Assembly (NCBI GenBank): GCA_014871385.1
Contig: CM026425.1
Coordinates: forward strand, 1,339,907-1,403,906
DNA length: 64,000 nt
Source of the DNA: Ceratodon purpureus
Taxonomy: Eukaryota > Streptophyta > Bryopsida > Pseudoditrichales > Ditrichaceae
Direction of reading: 5' to 3'
Shown: piece by piece, positions 42,308 to 53,819 of the stretch
Layout of the letters: each line of letters starts with the position of its first letter
Numbering within the stretch: the first letter of the stretch is position 1
The notes under the pieces: generated by a model
What the model saw: only the letters and a program-made list of their open reading frames with translations
Told to the model about the DNA's origin: nothing
The model's database searches: none
Position numbers and translations under genes: made by a program

Positions 42308-45300
42308 TTAAGCGGACACAACTTGCTCCACTGCGTTGGCAGGCTCATCATCTGCTCTTCCTGGGTCTCCCGTGCTTACCCGTCTTGCATTAGGCCTTGG
42401 CGTTCGTGGTCTTAATCCCTCCTTTTGTCGACGCTGGACTTCCAAGTAAATGAGTAAGGCAGTAATGTCAGCTGGATTCACTCCTCCTACTCTTGATGCT
42501 TGTCCTATATTTTGAGGTCGAATCTGCACGTTCACAAGCAGGAAGATATCTTACATGGCCCATGTTTGCACATAGCAATCACAACAGAAAATTTTCAGCG
42601 CAATACTGAACATTCCAGTCGTCAGACACCATCTAACACTTCGGAACTTTTTTCTGTTAACCTGAGCCCTGTTCTGGTAAAATCTTCACATGGATAACAA
42701 GAAGCTGGATTAGACCAGTAAGACGAGACGCTACATGCATTTGGAAAATGCAGCTACATTCTATTCCAAGTAAAATTCTCAAATGCATCCTATAGGCTAC
42801 GACTTCACTAGTTGCTCAACAACAATCAAAGCCAGACATTATGGAACAAAAATATTCACCTTGGCTAGCTTTTCCCGAGCCTCCATTGATATTGTTTTGA
42901 TAGATTGGTAATCTAAATCTATTGGAATAGCCTTATGCTGTTTGTGTGCCATCTGCTCACATATTCCCAAACAACATCTGAAATGTATTATCACCTGAAA
43001 ACATAGAAACCTTTGCGAGCCAAAACCCAGAATTAATTTAATTGACCAAGATGCCATAAGACATTCTACCTGTTCTAACTGGTCTTGCTGACGCATAATA
43101 AAGCCGGCATATTTGATGTCGATTTCAACACATTCCTTTTCCCTACTCGTGAGTTCTGGGTTTCCGTACCCATGATTGTCCAGAACAGTGTAATGAATGT
43201 GAGGCCGCTTCAAAATTGTTCCTAATGGCACAGTTTCTTTGATTCCCTGCCCTGAAACCTGAGCGACCTCTTCTGCAATCTTTTCACCAGCTGCCCATAA
43301 ACACAAGGTCAAGGAAATGGAAATAAGTTTCAGCCAAAGACATACTGCTTTCATTGATGATCAATCAAAAAGAGTAAAATCCTGAATCCAGTTTCTTACG
43401 AGCGATTTTTGTTGTCCGAAGTCGTAGTTTTTCAGAAGCAATACGTGATTGTTTCTGTTGAAATAGATTCCACATGCGGTCATCAACAAGGCCCAAGTCA
43501 CGGCCGAGTGGAGTCAATCGGCTGTCTGCGTTGTCAGCTCTCAACAGAAGACGATGCTCTGATCGACTGCCACCAATACACCCACCTTACCTTGTCAATT
43601 TGTGTATAGCCATTTGCGTTGAACAATAAGAGAAAAAATTAGTAAGTATACTAGGGTCCGAATCATTGCAGAGAGTGAACACATCATGCTAGGTCAACTT
43701 CAACTTGTCACAGAAGGAGAACGTTAAGCTATGAGGTGCCCCCAGAAACTAAGAACTATATTCATCAACTACATTTTTGTTCACAGGGACACAAAACTGA
43801 CCTTGTGAGCATACGGTAGGGCTCCCGAAGATCTTTGGTAACAAGATCGTCAATCAAGGTTCCTATAAAACTGCTCTCGCGCTCCAACACCAACAACGAT
43901 TTACCTTGTGCACGAAGGGCGGCATTCACACCTGCTACAAGCCCCTATTGACAATCAACAACCCCATAAAGCGAACTCAGTGTCGCGAACACACTTCACC
44001 CCAAAATGGACTACCTGTTTGTTACGGATCACGCAGGGTACACAGATTATTTAAACCTGAAGCATCGTGATTGGGTTTGGACTGACCTGTGCAGCAGCTT
44101 CTTCATAACCCGTAGTACCGTTAATCTGTCCACTAAAGAATAAACCCTCCAGCTTCTTGGTCATCAGGCTTCGGTGACATTGATGCGCTGGCAGATAATC
44201 GTACTCCACAGCATATGCTGGTCTGAGCATCGCACAATTCTCAAGTCCAGGAAGTGTCCTTAAAAGAGCGAGTTGCAATCTTTCAGGTAATCCCGTTGAG
44301 AAGCCCTGAGCAACACGAGAAAACAGTAATAGAAGTGACTCGCGTTACTCCCGTCATCATCTGGAACACTGATGCCGTGTAGAATTCTAAATACACAAAG
44401 GGTCAAACCTAAGTAAAAAGCGAAGATCATGCCTGCTCTCGATTCATCAAGGAGAAAACTTGTCAAGGACGAAAATGTTTGGCAGATAAATATACTGCCA
44501 TGAGAAACTTTCTGCCCCAGTGTTCACGAGAAAAACTAATATTTGTGAAAAGGTAAGTCCTTGAAACCAGAACCAATATGTTATGACAAGGTAGAAATAC
44601 ACTGACCTGCACATACAGCTCTGGTACAGTTCGACCTTCAGGCTCCAAGAATATTTGATGAGTTTCTTTGTCTTTGAACCTGACTATCTAAAAACGAGAA
44701 GAGTCATAAAAAGTTAACCCAAGAATTTGAAAAAAATCTTACCACACAACGAATCAACTCGAAAGAAGAAAAACAGTTTTCAATACCTTGTCTTCAATTG
44801 AAGGGCAATAGCGAGGTCCTTTGGCTTCCACCCATCCACCGTAGGTCGGAGTCTCGTGCAAATTGTCGTTTATCATTTTATGTGTGGCAGGAGTCGTGCG
44901 TGTTAAATAACAACACATTTGCTCTCTTTCAATGTGAACCAATGAATCGTTGCTGAACCACCTCACCTGCACTACCACCAGCATCACCACTCAATCAATC
45001 CTCACCTCTAAATGAGACGTTCCTAGTGCCTGACAACAAGTTGAGAATCTTAGTAGTTACCAAAGGCGATTGTGGAGTCTTGACTTCGTAACAAGATGAC
45101 GCTGTGAAAGATACAATGGCGGGAAAGGCTGAAAAGACTGACAAAATGTTACTCAAGGATTCAAAACGAGACAAGGTGCAAAGTCACTGATTTCCCCTGA
45201 TTTACCTCATCATCACCTGGCTGTGCTTCCATGCTAGAAAAGTCCACTGAGCGAATATCAACTCTTGCTGGAGTCCCCGTCTTTAACCTATCAGTTTCGA

Positions 45301-47314
45301 AACCTAAACTTTGCAAGTTCTCTGTGAGCCCTTGCGAGGCTGACTCCCCTGCCCTTCCTGCAGACATGGATGAGCGGCCGACCCATATTTTGCCGTTCAT
45401 GAAAGTGCCTGTGGTAAGCACCACCGAAGGTGCAAGGAAATCGACTCCAAAAAATGTGCGCACTCCTATTACATCGTCATTGCTGCCCACAAGTATCTCT
45501 GTTACCATGGCCTCCCGTATGTGTAAATTTTTGGTGCTGGTTACACAAGAGCCCACAAAATTCATCTTAAGCCAAATCAAGCACATCTGAGCAGTAGCAT
45601 GTTCCGAAAAGAAACAAAGATCTGACTTGGTTGGACCCACTCTGACCAACTTCGATCTAGTTGAATCAGGCACCTCTGGTTTCTTAGCTTGATTCAGTTC
45701 AAGTAGAACAGATTCCCGTTAGAATGTGCTTCACCGGCCAAAGAGACATGAAGAAGAGAATGAGTAGATAAAATAAGGGTTCAGCATTGGGAAAACAAAT
45801 ACGTACTTCTCCACAATCTTCTTCATCTCCATAGCATACTCTCTTTTGTCTGTCTGAGCTCGAAGCGCCCACACAGCTGGTCCTTTTGAACGGTTCAGCA
45901 CCCTCTTTTGCAAGTAGCATCTGCAAAGAGATCACTATGATTAAAAACAGGTTCATGACTGTAAAGTAATGAAAATTGGAAGAGTACTATTATAACTAAG
46001 ACGCAACCATGACAAAAGGGATATCCACTAATGCCAGTTTCTGAGATAGTAGAAACGGTGCGCCTGCCATTATACAAGGTGAGAGATAATTCAAGAGGTA
46101 GGCCACAGACCTATCAGCCATCCTGCCTATTTCGCCACCAAGAGCATCCACTTCGTGCACCAACTGTGATTTTGCGGGACCACCTACAGCTGGATTACAA
46201 GGCTGCTCAACCCACAACCCCCACAAACCCAAGGAGTCAGAAAACGCGAGATTAAACTGCATCACTCGCAACAGAATAATAAAGATCAACATAAATAGTT
46301 GTAAAAGCCAAAAAGAATCTACTAATGCAGAGAAAAGAGAGACAGAGAGACACCTGCCAAGCGATCCTGTCCAAGTTGAGTGTCAACAAAAGAGTTTGAG
46401 CTCCCATTCGTGCCGCTGCAAGTGCAGCTTCACAGCCAGCATGGCCACCCCCAACCACGACTACATCGAATTTCTCTTCGTTCTCACTGCCCACTGTAAC
46501 ATAATACATACATTGGATAAACAGCTCCAACTAGTTTTTAACCAGAACTGACAACTTGGATCAGGAACTAAGTCTAGGAACTCAAACATAAACACTCTTT
46601 GAAAGACTGCCTCAATGACAGGACAACATAGACGGTATCCAAGTTTTGGCCCGCCTGATAGACACAGCTTATATGACATCGTCATATCAGAAACAACATA
46701 CATCACGTCCTTTTCTTTTTTTCAATGCATGGCTTCATTACCAAGCAGAAACTGCCGACATTCCACATGAGCCAATTCTCCAATATATGGATTGCATAAA
46801 ATTACATAAATTGCATAAACTACATGTGAATTGCATAGAATTATTTTAAGATCTAATGTGCTTCATAACAAGCTTGACCTGTAAAGTAGTACACTTTACA
46901 GTTTTCTTATGCTGAAACCAACACATGATTCAGGGACGGTCTTTTCCAGCATATATGGCGATATTTGAGGAACATACCACTGCAAGTCGAAGAGGACGAA
47001 GAAGCCCTGATACACGACGCCAAACTCCCGCTTGCACGCCCGCCATCCCTCAGATGAAACGGCGGCAAGTGGTGACTCCGAAGAACCAGAAGGTGGTTGC
47101 TCAAACCCACAGCCTTGAATCGCAGGAGCCGAACCCGAGTGCTCCTCCGCAAAAAGGTCATACCACCCAAGGGCGACGAAGAAGGTGTTGACAAATGGGT
47201 ACAAGTGTGGGCAGCACAAAAGGAGTTATGTGTCGAAGGTGCCATTGCCGTTCGCAAGCTGCAGTTCAAGGAAGTCATAGAGCGCGGCATTGATGACATT
47301 GTGAAGCGTGCCAT
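42308..47314 (-). CDS. mnmG: MnmG/GidA (MTO1) tRNA-modification enzyme, organelle-targeted, 13 exons
   Basis: Exons (minus): 47314-46978, 46493-46354, 46202-46111, 45920-45807, 45536-45206, 44966-44787, 44687-44607, 44305-44087, 43944-43802, 43566-43400, 43290-43070, 42952-42860, 42523-42308. They sum to 2334 bp (777 aa plus stop), every junction keeps phase and all introns start GT and end AG. MnmG, with MnmE, builds the carboxymethylaminomethyl group on U34 of tRNAs. Visible: FAD-binding [14 protein letters not shown] (about 123-136), [20 protein letters not shown] with the catalytic-site Cys, [10 protein letters not shown] as [12 protein letters not shown], second conserved Cys in [22 protein letters not shown] (family signature), [13 protein letters not shown] and [12 protein letters not shown]. 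The first 110 residues are Ser/Arg-rich without homology, as in an organelle transit peptide; mitochondrion or plastid cannot be decided. The first ATG in frame is at 47314. It is the only intact conserved gene in the window. Confidence 0.95.
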
Positions 47315-47550
47315 CACGAATTCACCACTCTTCCACAAAATTCAGCTCAAATTCATAGTATCCCTAATTGATTAAATTCCGCGTCAGTGACCCCGGAACC
47401 AGACACTCCACATGCCGGTAAGCGCAAAAAATGAATACAAAAAATCTAAAGCCCTTCCTGTCTCCGCAATTCCCCAGGCAGCTCGCAATTCGGTGGTAAC
47501 CCTAATTCCAGCCACAACACCCAGTAGAGGGCCCCGCTGTGCAACTCAGT

Positions 47551-47584
47551 CGCTCGCTCGCTCGCTCGCTCGCTCACTCACTCG
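47551..47584. repeat. (CTCG)n microsatellite upstream of mnmG
   Basis: TCGCTCGCTCGCTCGCTCGC continues into CTCACTCACTCG. It lies about 240 bp upstream of the mnmG start codon, in its likely promoter or 5' UTR. Confidence 0.85.
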
Positions 47585-49304
47585 TCACACTCGCCATTGG
47601 CCAATCATGCTATCCCCACGGCTAGACATGGCCATGGGCTATCGTTCCTCCCTTCCTCCGAGCATGCGAGCCGCAGTCGATGACGACAATCCCCGAAGAA
47701 CAGATTCCACCACCATCCAGTGCAAACAGACTTGGGTGCAAAGAAAGTTGCAAAATGGGTGGACATGAGACTTAGGCCTACTCCAGTTGCCCAGCAACGT
47801 AAGCCTTCACGTCAACTGTTTTGCAGATAAACCCTAAACTGTGCCTTGGATAAGGACCCCTGACCGTGGGCGTGTGCTGCAACCTGCAACCGTGGTGGTG
47901 TACAGTACAGTACTGATACAGTATACTGTTGTATTGTGCAGTAGAGTACGCCAGTGTATCGTAGAACTGCAGTACCGTAGTGCAGGAGGCCCGGCAGGCA
48001 CAGAGAGCAGCGGGAACTGGGCAGTGGGCACTGGGCACTGCGCACTGCGCTACTGTGATACGCACGATGCTGTCTCGTCCCTTGTGCCAATGGGGCATTA
48101 ACTTGGTACTAGCCCCTGTACTTGCTGGAGTCTGGGTGTGGGTGAGGTTCATCAACTTTTATCCCTTCTTTTTATCCTTTTGCTTGTTTGTGTGTTTGAA
48201 CTGAAGGTGTCGTAGGCTAGTGTGTGTGGAAGTGTGGGCTTGGGATAGATTGTTGGATTCATCGTGCGTTCCGACATTGAGTACTGTGCTGCAGCACCAG
48301 GCTAGCAGCTGGCTGGGATCAGCAGCTCCTCTTGGCAGCTGGGGAGAAGAATCTAGTCCCTGAATCATCATGAGCCTGGGCATCGCTGCGCGCTGGCCAA
48401 GGAAGAATCCGCTTCGGAGATGCCTAGTGCCTAGTGCCTAGTGCCTAGTGCCGAGCACCGATAGTTTTTCTGATTCTCCCGAATGTCTCTTTTAAACCCT
48501 GCATCCAGACGAATTTGCAGCCCTGCCATGATGCCCTCCCATACTTTTACTCTTGTAAGAGATGAGTCAGGTGACGCGCTGCTACTCGCTTACATCATAT
48601 CCTGGACAAAAAGCGTGGGATAGCTCTGCCAATTCCCCCTGATTCTCTGCCGCCTTGTCGCATGTACGTTACCCGCAGTGGTGGTGTCCTGCGCAGCTAC
48701 CCCGGCCCCCCATTGTGGAAGGAACATTTCAAGCAAAGCCTGGGAGAATGTTTGGAGTTCGAAGCCCATCTTTTGGCAGCCAGGAATCACTCGCTTAACC
48801 AATGTCACTTAACTTGCTTGCACAATCAGCAGCTAAGTTCACTAGATCGTCGCCATCACATCATATATCATCCCCATGCCATATCACCATCTCTGATTCC
48901 CTATTCTGTTGCTGCTAAGTAACCTTCTGAACTTCCATGGATCCCATTTCATTCACTGTGAGCGCTAATACGGCCTAGAGATGTAGACGTATTGTACAGT
49001 GCTTAGACTTGGCTGACTTCGTACGTGAAAAGTTAGAATCAACAGGCTTGGTATTCACGCACCTCTGAGCCCACCGGCCACTGTAGCAATTAGATTTTGA
49101 TGACCTACAAGTAGATAATATATGCACAAGGACTCCTGCCGGTGTTTCCATACTGTGCCTGCATGATCTAGTGCCTTAGCGCCACCCGATGCTGAAAGAA
49201 TCATTTAGATCTAATTCTGTGTTTGGGAAAGTGCAGTGCGTGTTCAATGTGATCCAGGTGAGTGACCCAGCTACAGTACTTGAGTGGCCACCCGACTCGA
49301 CTCT
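47585..49304. other. intergenic, low-complexity patches, no gene
   Basis: Contains GT/AC-rich patches (47880-48060) and a 7-bp tandem repeat TGCCTAG, about 4.5 units, at 48419-48452. Open frames on both strands lack protein-like conservation. Confidence 0.45.
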
Positions 49305-49616
49305 TCATTTCTTCTTGGAAACGCGACGTTGCAGCCACATGTGTGCGCTTGCTGAGTTGCCCGGGGCCCCGGTGAGCAAGTCAAGGCTCAAGAATTGGAG
49401 TGAGATGCTGCAGGCAGCAAGTTGCAAGCGCAAATCAGTGTACAATAGGTCAGAGTAGCGATATTTATTATCAGCCCACTTTGACAATTCCACGACACGA
49501 TTTTCTGCTGGCATGTACAACAAGTCATTCCACTTGAACCTTTCAACATCCAGTACCATGGTACCACACACCAATAACACATCGATCCAGGTGGAGGATT
49601 TGCAGAAATCTATCAT
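49305..49616 (-). CDS. hypothetical exon-like ORF, 103 aa
   Basis: Begins MIDFCKSSTWIDVLLVCG and reads on through ERFKWNDLLYMPAENRVVEL. The composition is protein-like (no repeats, mixed hydrophobic and charged), and the reverse strand frame is also open over part of it. No domain recognised and no neighbour that would explain it. It could be a single-exon remnant. Low confidence. Confidence 0.25.
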   Translation of the reverse strand: MIDFCKSSTWIDVLLVCGTMVLDVERFKWNDLLYMPAENRVVELSKWADNKYRYSDLLYTDLRLQLAACSISLQFLSLDLLTGAPGNSASAHMWLQRRVSKKK

Positions 49617-50583
49617 TTAGCCAAAAGATACAGAACATTTGTTAATTGCGACATAGGCGGCACAAAATATGAAACGTCAAGCCATTAAAAAAAAAGTTAA
49701 TAAATCTGGGAGGATGTTTGATTATTTCATCTGCTCTGTAATTCACATATGCAAGCTGCTGCTTGATATAATGTACCATATTATGAAAACGTCCATGTGC
49801 GCCATGACTACTTTCGAATTGCAAAGCGGGAAGATCCGAAGCTACAGAAGGGAGAGAGGAAAACTAGTAGGTCGTGTCTCCAGATTTAGACTGTACTGTC
49901 CCTACTCAAAACTTGTATATATCATCCTAGTCGTCGCGCACCTGTGACCCGGCGGTAGCACTGGTGTTCCCACTTGCAGCAAAGCACCGTTGGTCCATGT
50001 GACTGCTCAACATCATTGATTACTTTCACAAAGCCTCGGAAAAAATTAATGCTAATCCTCAGGTGATCCTAGCTAGTGATTATATATTGTAGTACTGTAT
50101 CACTGTGAATATGGTACTACTAAGGTACACTCTCAACTTGTGACTCGATTGGCATGGAACGCTTGGTGGATTTTCACTCGTGACTGCCGGGAATAAAAGT
50201 GGATTAAAAACATCCATCTCCCCTGCCATCCAAAATTGTGAGAATCAACCCAGCCTTCCGGTTGTAGTAGTACTCACTTCCTGCGGCACAATCTCTCCCC
50301 TCGGCCCTCGCAGCACTAGTCCGTTCAGGCTCGTCAACCAAAATCTGCACAACGACAACCTCAACCAATTGCTTAATTAATTCCGTAAAGCCAAGTGCGT
50401 GAGAGTGATTGGACAGAGCAACCGTAAGCTATTCACCACCACACTTCAGTATCCAGTCAAGGAAGGAATGCGGGGAAGAAACTCCCTCTGTCATGCATAA
50501 AGGGGAGGAGATTAATTCAGTGAAGACTCAGAAGATTACCAGGGGCATGAGCTACAGCAGCACCACCATCAGGAGCAAGATCA

Positions 50584-50757
50584 TCAGTTGGGGTAGCCAT
50601 TGTAGTTGTGTGGAGGGGGAGGGTAGGGATGGGGAGTGCGTCCTCCGCCGGGGTTGCGCACCACGGGCGGGTTGGGCGCCGGCCGGTTGTTGTTGGGGGG
50701 CGGGTTCGGATGGTTGAACGCCCTCATCCCGGAACCGCTATTGTCTTGGTGCACCAT
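50584..50757 (-). CDS. possible small Pro/Asn-rich protein, 57 aa
   Basis: ATG at 50757 in ATCATGG; the product starts MVHQDNSGSGMRAFNHPNPP and is rich in Pro, Asn and Gly (NPPPNNNRPAPNPP; PYPPPPHNYNGYP). No signal peptide or membrane segment. Just upstream is an AG acceptor-like site (GAGAGCAG). A TATA box lies at 51236-51240 on the same strand, followed by a transcribed-looking CT-rich leader, so a short gene with an intron in its 5' UTR is possible. No family recognised. Confidence 0.35.
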   Translation of the reverse strand: MVHQDNSGSGMRAFNHPNPPPNNNRPAPNPPVVRNPGGGRTPHPYPPPPHNYNGYPN

Positions 50758-51233
50758 GATGATCACACCTGCTCTCTCAATCTCTTAACCACTCAAAAAT
50801 TAAACACCTCACCCAACTAGACTTCACTTAGCCAACAAATTCACTACTACACTTGTAAAGTGAACAAAAATGAAGCTCAATCTGTAGAGAAACACTGTGA
50901 AACTTTTGCTTGCAGCTGCAAAACAAGAATATCCGCTCCGTCACTAACACTCGCACGATCGCTCCACTTCCTGATCAAGACACACACGTATGTATTTACA
51001 TAAATATTGCACTAAGGACAGCTCACTTCAGAACATAAAACTGAGGCACCACCGCCTTCAAGGAAAGGCAAGGTAGCTAGCCAAAATGGGATACGCAGCA
51101 GCACAACAGAGTTAAAGGAAAATGAAACAGGCCAACACTCGCATGTAAGAAGCCCACGCAGAGTAGGGAGGGAGAGAGGGGGTGGGGAGAGGAGCTGGAG
51201 ATTGCAAGTGAGGATCAATGAGGAACGAGAGCA

Positions 51234-51247
51234 AATTATAAATACCG
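51234..51247 (-). promoter_or_regulatory. possible TATA box of the Pro-rich gene
   Basis: Minus-strand GGTATTTATAATTT, followed by CT-rich sequence typical of plant leaders. The upstream DNA (51250-51740) is GC-rich with a G-run at 51461-51478. Confidence 0.35.
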
Positions 51248-52097
51248 GGAGGCGTCGCAGTGATGAGGTCGCGAGAGGAGCGTGATGATCTGGCGAGCTA
51301 GGTAGGGGGGGGCGGGGTAGGCGAGCTGATCATAGAGCCGAGCCAGCAGCAGCTGCTGCAGGCGAGGTCCGCAATCCCAGCTCACAGGGAGGCCACTTTG
51401 CAGCAGTGAAAGCGGGACGAAGTTAGCGGGATGATCAGCACGGACGATGAAGGTGAGAGGGGGGGGGGGGGGGGGGGCTGCCGCGACCTCAGAGGTGGGG
51501 GACTGCCTGCGCAATCACGGATGAGCTGGGGCCGGGGCCTGCGCCTGGGCTGGGCAGGCTGGGCGCTGGGGGCGAGAGCCTGGCCTGGCCATCCACTCCA
51601 TGGCAGCAGTGCAGTGACTGGGAGTCTGGCAGGGCAGCAGCGCCGCCAGCCGTGCCAGAGCGAGAGCTGGAACGGCGACATGCGCCCTCGATTTGTGTGA
51701 CACGGCCTCTTTGCTGACGTCGCGCTGCAGCCCAAAGCAGGCACTTCTAGTCCTCTAGAGTCTAGACACCCCCCCCTCCATCATTCCCTCGGACCCTCGC
51801 CATCCTATTTTCTGCTCCTGGCCCGGACTTTGCCCCTTTTAGCCGCGCTGCGTCTATTTAACTTCTCCCCATCGCTTTTGAGCTTTCGCAGCCCCTCCCT
51901 CTCTCGCGGGCAGCATTCATTGATGCGCTCCCTTTTCGCCTCCCCATTTAATCATTAGGTAGACACAATCTAGATCTCCAGATAGATGCTCCACTTTGGA
52001 AGTTTGGCCTCCCCATCTTTGGCAAATTGCGATGGCACATTGGCATGATGCATGATGGCATCCATCCTCCATCTCTCTCTCTATCTCTCTGGGTCTC

Positions 52098-52393
52098 TCT
52101 ATTTCCCCCCATCAAGAGGTGCTACCGAACCACAACCGCAGGTTCGGTTGCTAGGCTCGGTGGGTTCCATTTTGCTGCCCCTCCCCGTTTTGGGGTCATG
52201 GGGTCCTTTTTTGGTTTTTTTTTTTATAAATTTGGGGCCGTAGGCCCCAATTTACCCTAGGGAGGTCCTCATGAGATCACAGAGACCCCACTCAAGGCAA
52301 ATAATAGGGGCAGAGATTTGCCCCTCCCCTCCCCAACCCCCCGACCCTGGCATCCGACCCACCCCCCAAGCACCGCTTGATGGGGGAAATAGA
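52098..52393. mobile_element. possible MITE with about 25-bp inverted ends
   Basis: TCTATTTCCCCCCATCAAGA (52098-52117, continuing GGTGCT) is matched by the inverted AGCACCGCTTGATGGGGGAA (52369-52388, continuing ATAGA). The span is 296 bp and non-coding, with internal hairpins (GGGGCCGTAGGCCCC; AGGGGCAGAGATTTGCCCCT). Similarity may go further out through CT-rich sequence. No clear target duplication seen. Confidence 0.45.
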
Positions 52394-53079
52394 CAGATCC
52401 TATCTCTCTCTTCCCAACCTAAGACTCGAGTTCTCGTTTACCACTAAATCTTTCATCAGCATCAAAATTGAGGCACTCACACCCACCAGTGACCACCCAC
52501 TGTCCAGTGTCCACCCCCAATGCTGGTGTTTCTTTTAGCTTGGTCAATTGTATTTTTACACCATCCCGAGTTCCCAAACCCCTTCCTCCCCTTCAAAAGC
52601 CCCGGAGTTGAATCTGATTCTTTTATTCTGTGATCATCACAGCATGCGAGATTGGAAGTTGTTCGTTAAGGATTTTGCAGCTAGCGGCAGTGCGGCAGCT
52701 GCAGCAGTGCAGTGCAGTGCAGTGCGGTTTAATAATGGCATGCACATTGATTAGCAGTTGTTGCTGCGTGATGATGTGCTTTCCCAGTAATTCCACCAAA
52801 CAAACGTAGTTTCCGCAATAACTTAGCGTAGGGATTGTGGAAGTTAAGGGCTAGGGCAAGCAGAGGATGCATCATAATGACGCTGGAGAACGAGGCCTTT
52901 TTCCATCATGCCTGCAATCTCCTTCCCCTGCCCACTCCCGCTTCCAGGCTTTCCCAGCAATGGTGGCCCAACCCTCTTATTATTACACGAACTACTAACT
53001 AGTAACTACTATCCCCCCTCCCTCTCTGATCCCCGAGAGTCGGGACCCCCACTCCACTGTGGTCCAAAGTTCCAAACCA

Positions 53080-53134
53080 CCCATCCATCCATCCATCCAT
53101 TCATCCATCCATCCATCCATCCATCCATCCATCC
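53080..53134. repeat. (CCAT)n microsatellite
   Basis: About 13 units of CATC with one interruption (CATTCATCC). Confidence 0.9.
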
Positions 53135-53193
53135 GCTTGTCAGATGATGATTCCAGTCCATATTTCCCCTCCTCAGTTTAAGGTCTTTCAAAA

Positions 53194-53198
<5 letters not shown>

Positions 53199-53281
<83 letters not shown>
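53199..53281. repeat. (TA)n microsatellite, about 41 units
   Basis: Uninterrupted TA dinucleotides. The Ile-Tyr open frames here are produced by the repeat and are not genes. Confidence 0.95.
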
Positions 53282-53285
<4 letters not shown>

Positions 53286-53819
53286 CTCTATACTCGTATA
53301 TACTTCACCATATTTACACATTCATACATTTTACCCTCAAGACTCTCAATCCCCTCTATTGTCTCGCTTGTTGTGTCTTAAGTCCTTATGCGTTCATAGG
53401 GTTCACCTTCGAAAGAAGGCATCAAAGGTAGCCCGCCCCAGCCTGGTCCTGGTGACCATACTGGTAGCACTTCCCCGAACGAACCTTTTATTCACGTTGG
53501 CCCTTCGAGCCAGAGTTCCTCTCTCTTTCAAAAATGTCCCAGTGCCCAACTATATCCTGTATAGTTTGCATCAGCCCCAGAGTAGAAGGATGATGCTCCA
53601 TAGCGCGCACACTCACTTCTCTTCCGCTGAAATATCCTCCATAAATCCAAACTCCCGCCTCCCCTGCCACACACTCCTCATGAAACACGAAAACAAAAAT
53701 CCATATACACCCATCTAACTCCTCTATGATCATGAAATCGTCCCCCAAACCCTCTGTCAGCTCCTCTGAAAAATCTGCAGTCATAAAACACTAACTCCCC
53801 GAATACTATGCACCCCGAA

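Noticed and set aside
47778-48155. Overlapping minus-strand frames near the CAGT-rich patch
   Set aside because: Low-complexity GCACTGGGCACT-type repeats create them; codon pattern is not coding-like.
53144-53718. Open frames with long Ile-Tyr runs
   Set aside because: They are the translation of the (TA)n microsatellite.
53488-53784. 98-codon minus-strand frame (MTADFSEELTEGLGDD)
   Set aside because: No domain, no splice context and next to low-complexity DNA; I cannot support it as a gene.
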